Assembly (NCBI GenBank): GCA_905197435.1
Contig: CAJJYX010000029.1
Coordinates: forward strand, 1 to 22,156
Source: an uncultured Bacteroides sp.
GTDB lineage: Bacteria > Bacteroidota > Bacteroidia > Bacteroidales > Bacteroidaceae
Length of the DNA: 22,156 bases
Direction of reading: 5' to 3'
Shown here one piece after another: positions 16,732-22,156 of the stretch. A program made the position numbers and the translations under genes. The notes below the pieces were generated by a model. The model searched no databases, was not told the DNA's origin, and saw only the letters and a list, made by a program, of their open reading frames with translations. Position 1 is the first letter of the stretch; every line of letters begins with the position of its first letter.

Positions 16732-17807
16732 GAAACAGAATCATTCTTTGTTTGGGATGCCTGTTTGCATTCCTCCAGCTTCGGGCACAAGTTAATACCA
16801 ACCAGCAACATTTGTGCAATCCGAATTCCTTTTCCATCGTTTTGTTGGGCGATCCCCAAAACTATGTGAAGTATGATTATAACCAACCGGTCTTTGAGTT
16901 GATGACGGCATGGACCGCCCATCATATAGACTCTCTTCGTGTGAAGGCGGTACTTTGTACGGGCGACTTGGTAGACCAGAATGAATGTATTCTCCCTCCC
17001 TTCCCGCGTTTCGGGAACCTTACGAGCCGGGAGCAGTGGACATTTGCATCACGGGCTTTCGAGCGTTTGGACAACAAGGTTCCTTATCTCATTTCTACCG
17101 GAAACCATGATTACGGATATACCCGTTCGGAGAATTCAATGACTCGTTTCCCTGAATATTTTCCGATAGAGCGCAACAGCCAATGGAAAAAAACAATCGT
17201 GGCTGTAACTAATAACAGAAGTGGCCTGCCTACCCTGGAAAATGCCGCTATGGAGATAACAGACGAGCATTGGGGAAAAATACTGATTATTGCCATTGAA
17301 TTTGCTCCGCGCGATGAGGTCTTGTTGTGGGCAAAGGATCTGGTGGCAACCCCGCGCTTCAAAGACCACACAGTGATTCTCATCACCCATTCCTACCTTA
17401 CCGGATTCGACAGTAAGCGCATCACCAAGGAAGGCTATAAGATAACTCCGTCCAATACAGGTGAAGGTATCTGGCAGAAGCTGGTGCAACCTTCCGCCAA
17501 CATCCGCCTTGTGTTGTGCGGGCATTATGCCACTCCGAATGAGCGTCTGGACTATACCACGGGATTCCGCACTGACAAGAATGCAGCCGGACACGATGTA
17601 CACCAAATGATGTTCAACTGCCAGGCATTGGGTGGTGGAATGAGCGGAAACGGAGGAGACGGCTGGTTGCGTCTGCTTGAATTCTTGCCCGACGGACACA
17701 CGGTACAAGTCAGGACTTACTCCCCGCTTTTCGGCTTTTCTCCCCAAACCAAGGACAAGGCATGGCGTACAGAATCTTATGACCAGTTTCAATTCACAAT
17801 AAAATAA
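16728..17807 (+). CDS. Secreted calcineurin-like metallophosphoesterase
   Basis: This 359-residue protein has a signal peptide of about 22 residues (LFAFLQLRAQ). It contains the whole dinuclear metal site of the family: D42 (LLGDPQNY), D80 (TGDLVDQNE), N126-H127 (GNHDY), H221 (LITHSY) and H266 (CGHYA). I chose ATG 16728, which overlaps the galM stop (ATGA) and puts the signal at the N-terminus. An earlier start at 16701 would add nine residues inside galM. It would work in the periplasm or outside the cell on an unknown phosphate ester. Its linkage to sialic acid genes suggests a phosphorylated glycan or nucleotide-sugar substrate, which is only an inference. Confidence 0.88.
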   Translation: MRNRIILCLGCLFAFLQLRAQVNTNQQHLCNPNSFSIVLLGDPQNYVKYDYNQPVFELMTAWTAHHIDSLRVKAVLCTGDLVDQNECILPPFPRFGNLTSREQWTFASRAFERLDNKVPYLISTGNHDYGYTRSENSMTRFPEYFPIERNSQWKKTIVAVTNNRSGLPTLENAAMEITDEHWGKILIIAIEFAPRDEVLLWAKDLVATPRFKDHTVILITHSYLTGFDSKRITKEGYKITPSNTGEGIWQKLVQPSANIRLVLCGHYATPNERLDYTTGFRTDKNAAGHDVHQMMFNCQALGGGMSGNGGDGWLRLLEFLPDGHTVQVRTYSPLFGFSPQTKDKAWRTESYDQFQFTIK

Positions 17808-17812
17808 AAAAT

Positions 17813-18412
17813 ATGAAGCGTATATCAATCATTTATTCATTAATCTTCTTTTGTATGTATTTATCAGCACAGACAAGCCCGGTGTGGACTGCCGGGAATG
17901 CGAAAAAATGGATGAAAAGTGAGGCCTGGTCCAATGGTTGGACTGTCTCTCCCCATAAATCGGTCAATGCAGTTGAATTTGCCAGTCAATATCATAAAAA
18001 CAAGGATGTTTGGGATGCTGCATTCCGTTTCCTTGCCGAACATGATTTGGAAGCGTTGCCCATTGGCAACCATGTCATTTTGGAGGGAAAATGTTGGGCC
18101 ACAGTCAGTGAATATATTCCCAAAGAGGTGGAGAAAGGGAATATTGAAAGCCACCTCCGTTTTGTCGATCTTCAGTATGTGCTTTGGGGAAATGAAAAAA
18201 TGGGGCTGGCCAGTGATGCCGAAGTACGTCAGGAGTATAATTCACAAAGAGATGTTGCATTTTATAACTCTTCCCGGATAAAATACTACCCTGCCGATGC
18301 TGGCAGTTTCTTTTTGTTTTTTCCTTCGGACATTCACCAGCCCTCTGTCCGGGGAAAAGGGGAACTCGTTAAAAGCAGGAAGATTGTGCTTAAAATAGAA
18401 TATATAGATTAG
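17813..18412 (+). CDS. YhcH/YjgK/YiaL (NanQ-like) anomerase family protein with a signal peptide
   Basis: This 199-residue protein is a cupin-like member of the family whose E. coli member YhcH/NanQ helps open the ring form of N-acetylneuraminate for the lyase. Conserved metal-site residues are visible: E112, H114 and D119 in ESHLRFVDLQYVLWGNE, and D173 and H175 in FFPSDIHQP. Unlike the cytosolic E. coli protein, it starts with a clear export signal (IIYSLIFFCMYLSAQ) and about 45 extra residues before the domain. It is the last gene of the locus, 5 bases after the phosphoesterase. It probably acts on sialic acid anomers in the periplasm. Confidence 0.82.
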   Translation: MKRISIIYSLIFFCMYLSAQTSPVWTAGNAKKWMKSEAWSNGWTVSPHKSVNAVEFASQYHKNKDVWDAAFRFLAEHDLEALPIGNHVILEGKCWATVSEYIPKEVEKGNIESHLRFVDLQYVLWGNEKMGLASDAEVRQEYNSQRDVAFYNSSRIKYYPADAGSFFLFFPSDIHQPSVRGKGELVKSRKIVLKIEYID

Positions 18413-18473
18413 TGAGTTTTCGGCTCTGCTAAAAATACTGTTTATTTTTCAAATAGATTTCCTTTAAAATTTG

Positions 18474-18481
18474 TACTTTTG
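18474..18481 (+). promoter_or_regulatory. Bacteroidales-type -7 element of the proS promoter
   Basis: TACTTTTG matches TAnnTTTG exactly, 45 bases before the proS start. No perfect TTTG is found at the proper -33 distance (only TTTC-like text near 18447), so the promoter is partial. The 114-base gap after the sialic acid locus also fits a separate transcription unit. Confidence 0.5.
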
Positions 18482-18526
18482 CCAACTGTTGAGAGAAATC
18501 AACGAAAACTTTAAAAACAAAATAGA

Positions 18527-19887
18527 ATGGCAGTAGAATTGAAAGACCTGACCAAACGCAGTGAGAACTATTCTCAGTGGTACAATGAGTTGGTGGTAAA
18601 GGCCGATTTGGCAGAACAATCGGCAGTGCGCGGCTGTATGGTGATAAAGCCTTACGGATACGCTATTTGGGAGAAGATGCAACGTCAGTTGGACGATATG
18701 TTCAAGGAAACGGGACACGTCAACGCTTATTTCCCCTTGCTTATTCCGAAATCATTCCTTAGCCGTGAAGCGGAACACGTAGAAGGTTTTGCCAAAGAGT
18801 GTGCCGTTGTTACACACTATCGTTTGAAGAACGATCCGAATGGTGGTGGTGTAGTGGTAGACCCTGCTGCAAAACTGGAAGAAGAGCTGATTATCCGACC
18901 CACTTCCGAAACCATCATCTGGAATACTTACAAGAACTGGATCAATTCATACCGTGACCTGCCTATCTTGTGCAACCAGTGGGCAAACGTGTTCCGTTGG
19001 GAAATGCGTACCCGCCTGTTCCTTCGTACCGCCGAATTCCTTTGGCAGGAAGGACATACGGCACACGCCACCCGTGAGGAAGCCGAAGAAGAAGCGATAA
19101 AGATGCTGAATGTATATGCCGAGTTTGCCGAAAAATATATGGCGGTGCCCGTGGTAAAAGGTGTGAAGTCTGCCAATGAGCGTTTTGCCGGTGCACTCAA
19201 TACCTACACCATTGAAGCGATGATGCAGGATGGCAAGGCTTTGCAGAGCGGTACTTCCCACTTCCTGGGGCAAAACTTTGCCAAGGCGTTCGACGTGCAG
19301 TTCGTCAATAAAGAGAATAAGTTGGAGTATGTTTGGGCTACTTCTTGGGGTGTTTCCACCCGTCTGATGGGTGCGCTTATCATGACACATTCCGACGACA
19401 ACGGTTTGGTATTGCCTCCGCACTTGGCTCCAATACAGGTAGTGATTGTTCCCATCTACAAGAATGCGGACATGCTGGCTAAGATTGACGAAAAGGTGGC
19501 TGGCATTGTTGCCAAGCTGAAGTCAATGGGCATTTCCGTGAAGTATGACAATGCCGACAACAAACGTCCGGGCTTCAAATTTGCCGATTATGAGGTGAAG
19601 GGTGTTCCCGTTCGTCTCGTAATGGGTGGTCGTGACTTGGAAAACAATACGATGGAAATCATGCGTCGCGATACATTGGAGAAGGAAACCCGTTCTTGCG
19701 AGGGCATCGAGGAATACGTAAAAGATTTGCTCGAAGAAATTCAGGCAAACGTTTACAAGAAAGCGCTCGATTATCGCAACAGCCGTATAACCAGTGTAGA
19801 CAGCTATGACGAGTTCAAGGAAAAGATAGAAGAGGGCGGTTTCATTCTGGCTCATTGGGATGGAACAACCGAAACCGAAGAAAAAAA
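18527..19887 (+). CDS. proS: Prolyl-tRNA synthetase, C-terminus replaced at an artificial join
   Basis: About 451 residues of a ProRS of the archaeal/eukaryote-like type normal in Bacteroidales (about 495 residues). Class II motifs are present: PLLIPKSFL, then [21 protein letters not shown] (motif 1 region and TXE), [26 protein letters not shown] (motif 2), and [20 protein letters not shown] (motif 3). The anticodon-binding domain reads VPIYK, then [20 protein letters not shown]. It is normal to [11 protein letters not shown]. The expected ending (about 45 residues) is missing, and rsmI text follows in the same frame. The enzyme charges tRNA-Pro. The native gene is surely complete in the source genome. 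Confidence 0.92.
19881..19887. other. Inferred join between Bacteroidales proS and clostridial rsmI
   Basis: The protein changes family within four residues at a run of seven A. On the left are Bacteroidales codons. On the right the GC content and GGC/GCG/CCC-type codons rise sharply, and later genes carry a TTGCAT/TATAAT promoter with AAGGAG. An in-frame join by chance has a one in three likelihood. The 739-residue reading frame 18527-20746 should not be annotated as one protein. Confidence 0.85.
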
Positions 19888-19891
19888 CCGC

Positions 19892-20746
19892 GTGCTCGGC
19901 GGCACGCTGTATCTGGTCGCCACCCCGATCGGCAACCCTGCCGATCTTTCCGAGCGCGCCAAAAAGGTGCTCTCCGAGGTCAATCTTGTCGCGGCGGAGG
20001 ACACCCGCAACACGGCAAAACTGCTTTCTTTTTTCGGCATTTCCGCCACGCTGATCTCCTATCATGAGCACAACAAACGCGCGCGGGGCGAGGAACTTTG
20101 CGAAAAACTGGCGGCGGGCGCATCGGTTGCGCTGGTGACCGACGCGGGTACCCCCGCTATCAGCGACCCCGGCGCCGACCTTGTGGCGCTGTGCGCCGAC
20201 CGCGGCATCCCCGTGACCTCGGTGCCCGGCTGTGTGGCGGGGATTACGGCGCTCACGCTTTCCGGGCTTCCTACCGACCGGTTTGTGTTTGAGGGCTTTT
20301 TGCCCATGGACAAAACCAAACGGCGGGAGCGCTTAGCGGAACTTGCCGCGGAGCGCCGTACCTTTATCCTGCACGAGGCGCCGCATAAACTGAAACACAC
20401 GCTGTCCGAACTTGCAGAAACGCTGGGCAGCGAGCGCCGCATTGCCCTGTGCCGGGAGCTGACCAAACGCAATGAAGAGGTCATCCGCACCACGCTTGCC
20501 GGCGCGGTGGAACGCTATCGGGAGAGCGACCCGCGCGGGGAATATGTGCTGGTGCTGGAGGGGGCTACCGCCGTTCCGGCAAAAGAAACCGATTCTCCGT
20601 TGCTGGCGCTGTCCCCGGAGGAGCATGTGGCATATTATGAGAAAGCGGGACTTTCCCGCATGGAGGCGACCAAGGCGGCGGCGCGCGACCGCGGGATGAC
20701 CAAAAGTGAGTTGTATCGGATCCTGCACGCAAGTTTTGAAAAATAA
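19892..20746 (+). CDS. rsmI: 16S rRNA (cytidine-1402-2'-O)-methyltransferase
   Basis: This 284-residue protein has all the hallmarks of Rsm[21 protein letters not shown] at the start, [23 protein letters not shown], the SAM-site text [36 protein letters not shown], and the [12 protein letters not shown] region, with a C-terminal helical tail. A GTG at 19892 in this frame gives a natural family start, so the gene may be complete although its ribosome site is lost at the join a few bases upstream. GC-rich codons and its neighbour indicate Clostridia. It modifies C1402 of 16S rRNA at the P site. Confidence 0.9.
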   Translation: MLGGTLYLVATPIGNPADLSERAKKVLSEVNLVAAEDTRNTAKLLSFFGISATLISYHEHNKRARGEELCEKLAAGASVALVTDAGTPAISDPGADLVALCADRGIPVTSVPGCVAGITALTLSGLPTDRFVFEGFLPMDKTKRRERLAELAAERRTFILHEAPHKLKHTLSELAETLGSERRIALCRELTKRNEEVIRTTLAGAVERYRESDPRGEYVLVLEGATAVPAKETDSPLLALSPEEHVAYYEKAGLSRMEATKAAARDRGMTKSELYRILHASFEK

Positions 20747-20748
20747 TC

Positions 20749-20777
20749 TTGCATTTTCGGAGATTCTGTGATATAAT
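20749..20777 (+). promoter_or_regulatory. Sigma-A/sigma-70 promoter of asd
   Basis: TTGCAT (20749-20754) and a perfect TATAAT (20772-20777) are 17 bases apart. Transcription would begin near 20784, shortly before the AAGGAG (20801-20806) that sits 7 bases ahead of the asd ATG. This promoter type is foreign to the Bacteroidales part of the window. Confidence 0.8.
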
Positions 20778-20813
20778 AAGGCATTCGCATCAATCATAGC
20801 AAGGAGAAAACAT

Positions 20814-21533
20814 ATGGCGAAACGGACAGTGGGCGTGATCGGCGCCACGGGCATGGTGGGTCAGCGGTTTCTGACCCTGTTGGAGAATCACCCTTATTTT
20901 GAGGTCACGGCGCTTGCCGCCTCTGCGCGCTCTGCGGGCAAGACTTACCGCGAGGCGGTGGGGGAACGCTGGAAAATGCGCACCCCGATGCCGGAAGCAT
21001 TTGCGGACATGACGGTGCTGGATGCGGCAGACATTGCCGAAATGAAAAAGCGGTGCAATTTCGTATTCTGCGCTGTGGATATGAAAAAAGAGGACATCCG
21101 CGCGCTGGAAGAAGCATATGCGCGGGCGGAGATTCCGGTGGTCTCCAACAATTCCGCGCACCGGTGGACGCCGGACGTGCCGATGGTGATTCCGGAGATC
21201 AACGCGGGGCACCTTGCCGTGATTGCGGCGCAGAGAAAGCGCCTCGGCACCACGCGCGGGTTTATCGCCGTAAAGCCGAACTGTTCAATTCAATCCTATG
21301 TGCCGGCGCTGTCGGCGCTGTTGGAATATGAGCCGACGGAGGTGGTTGCCACCACGTATCAGGCGATTTCCGGGGCGGGCAAAACCTTCCGCGAGTGGCC
21401 GGAAATGGTGGATAATGTGATTCCGTTTATCGGCGGGGAAGAAGAAAAGAGCGAGCAGGAGCCGCTTCGCGTCTGGGGGCGGGTGGAAAACGGCCGCCCC
21501 ATTGAGTTGCTTTTCCTGTTGTTTCAGGTCTAA
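20814..21533 (+). CDS. asd: Aspartate-semialdehyde dehydrogenase, C-terminally truncated at a join
   Basis: About 231 native residues out of some 355. The nucleotide-binding loop is GVIGATGMVGQRF (7-19). SNNSAHRW and IPEINAGHL follow. The catalytic cysteine lies in AVKPNCSIQSY, and YQAISGAGKTFREW follows. This is the fungal/archaeal-like class of ASADH, also common in Clostridia. The enzyme makes aspartate semialdehyde from aspartyl phosphate for lysine, threonine and methionine synthesis. After ENGRPIE (to about 21506) the text turns into eight unrelated residues (LLFLLFQV) because the frame then runs antisense through nfo. A strong AAGGAG ribosome site precedes it. Confidence 0.9.
   Translation: MAKRTVGVIGATGMVGQRFLTLLENHPYFEVTALAASARSAGKTYREAVGERWKMRTPMPEAFADMTVLDAADIAEMKKRCNFVFCAVDMKKEDIRALEEAYARAEIPVVSNNSAHRWTPDVPMVIPEINAGHLAVIAAQRKRLGTTRGFIAVKPNCSIQSYVPALSALLEYEPTEVVATTYQAISGAGKTFREWPEMVDNVIPFIGGEEEKSEQEPLRVWGRVENGRPIELLFLLFQV
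21498..21506. other. Inferred join between clostridial asd and an AT-rich nfo-bearing genome
   Basis: CCCATTGAG fits both the asd text ending RPIE and, on the other strand, the nfo text ATQWG. Left of it GC is high, right of it very low. Two genes on opposite strands are each cut mid-domain here, which a natural arrangement would not readily give. Confidence 0.75.
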
Positions 21534-21957
21534 TCCAGATTTTGTTATTTTCTTTTTCTAAAATTTCAATAATTTGAGCCGTTCTATCTGCAACTCGTTT
21601 AAACACGACGTCTTTGTCGTTACCTAAATAAAATGCTGCGTGGTATGTTATACTATACCCACCGAATTCATTGGCAACCGTTGCCGTATCAATAATTCTT
21701 GTAATACTTGCATCAATTTTTTCTTGTTCTCTTGCGTTCAAATTAATAAAAAATGGACCGTGTGCAGTGAAGGTATATTTTTTAGAGGCATCTTTAACTA
21801 CTTGGCGAGATTTGTCACTCATTCTTACACCTTGCACAAATTCAACCTCTATGCCATCTAAATTCATTTCATCGAGAATTTCAAGAGCGTTTTCATATCC
21901 TCTTTTTTTATCAGTTCTCAATGGCATACCTGCTGTTAAGAATTTTAATTCATCCAT
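21500..21957 (-). CDS. nfo: Deoxyribonuclease IV / endonuclease IV (Nfo), N-terminal part
   Basis: About 152 residues of a TIM-barrel AP endonuclease (normally about 280). Zinc-ligand regions are present: FTAHGPFFINL (first histidine), SITYHAAFYLG (second histidine) and WIRPETTGKATQW (the glutamate of the ETTGK motif). The text after these is lost at the join near 21500. The ETTGK form and the RTDKKRGYENALEILDEMNLDGIEVEFVQG start resemble archaeal Nfo proteins more than E. coli Nfo, and the DNA is AT-rich. I infer a gut methanogen such as Methanobrevibacter as one candidate. The start overlaps the preceding stop as TAATG, so the two genes form an operon. Role: cutting at abasic sites in DNA repair. 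Confidence 0.78.
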
Positions 21958-22156
21958 TATTTGAATACCTCACCAACTTTTGGCGCAAGAATTTTTATAA
22001 AATCTTGTGCATTACCTACAAAAAAGCTTCCAAATTGAATTGCCGTCGGGCTTATAAATCCATTGCCCGTAGCAATATAGAATTTATCTTTTTCGACTTT
22101 TGCAATTTCACCGGCTTTATATTTTGAAGAATTACCTTTTACCACTTCTGACATAA
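21957..22156 (-). CDS. C-terminal part of an unidentified protein, possibly formyltransferase-like
   Basis: 66 residues are visible and the frame runs off the window's right end, so the ATG at 22154 is probably internal. The sequence KYKAGEIAKVEKDKFYIATG, then NGFISPTAIQF and NAQDFIKI, resembles the small C-terminal beta domain of methionyl-tRNA formyltransferase-like proteins (pattern GxIxxVxKDxxxIATGxGxI). The match is weak and I would not rely on it. Its stop and the nfo start share one base (TAATG), indicating coupled expression. Confidence 0.45.
   Translation of the reverse strand, partial: MSEVVKGNSSKYKAGEIAKVEKDKFYIATGNGFISPTAIQFGSFFVGNAQDFIKILAPKVGEVFK

Noticed and set aside
18527..20746. 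One 739-residue ProRS-RsmI fusion protein
   Set aside because: ProRS ends prematurely and the DNA changes character exactly at a run of seven A. It is better explained as two genes from two genomes.

Overview
The window is a mosaic of at least three genomes. About 19.4 kb in the middle (roughly 490-19880) is Bacteroidaceae DNA. It has moderate GC, SusC/SusD-type genes, TTTG/TAnnTTTG promoters, weak or absent Shine-Dalgarno sites, ISAon1-type insertion sequences and a tRNA gene without encoded CCA. The left end (1 to about 480) and positions 19888 to about 21500 look like GC-richer Clostridia DNA, with an encoded-CCA tRNA, sigma-A type promoters and a strong AAGGAG site. The last ~650 bases (about 21500-22156) are AT-rich and carry an Nfo/endonuclease IV most like archaeal homologues, possibly from a gut methanogen. 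The joins fall inside a conserved tRNA arm, a run of seven A and a 9-base shared word. I read these as assembly chimeras rather than biology.

Layout. 1-219 is the C-terminus of a class III aminotransferase, followed by tRNA-Val(GAC) and a hybrid tRNA-Gly(GCC). 608-2028 is an intact ISAon1-like element on the minus strand. 2100-2173 is tRNA-Arg(TCT) on the minus strand with a very clear Bacteroidales promoter. 2262-3720 is an IS graveyard: a truncated IS21-family element joined to a frameshifted second ISAon1 copy. 3812-4015 is the dead N-terminus of a tyrosine integrase, followed by AT-rich DNA.

4191-18412 is a complete-looking, co-directional sialic acid utilisation locus. In order it has: a FadR-type GntR regulator with a palindromic operator; a fusion of a NanM-like Kelch mutarotase to a sodium:solute symporter; N-acetylneuraminate lyase; a SusC/SusD pair; a GH33 sialidase lipoprotein; a D-lyxose/D-mannose isomerase-like cupin; an aldose 1-epimerase; a secreted calcineurin-like phosphoesterase; and a secreted YhcH/NanQ-like protein. 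The inferred pathway is release of sialic acid at the cell surface, uptake by SusCD, anomer conversion and sodium-coupled import at the inner membrane, then cleavage to ManNAc and pyruvate. The locus holds three unrelated anomerase/mutarotase families. It has no recognisable ManNAc epimerase or kinase.

After this locus comes proS, cut at codon ~452 and joined in frame to a clostridial rsmI. Then come asd (truncated) and, on the minus strand, the truncated nfo with a coupled upstream gene. The most interesting biology is the Kelch-symporter fusion and the mutarotase-rich, epimerase-less sialic acid locus. The most important caution is that gene adjacency across the joins should not be interpreted.
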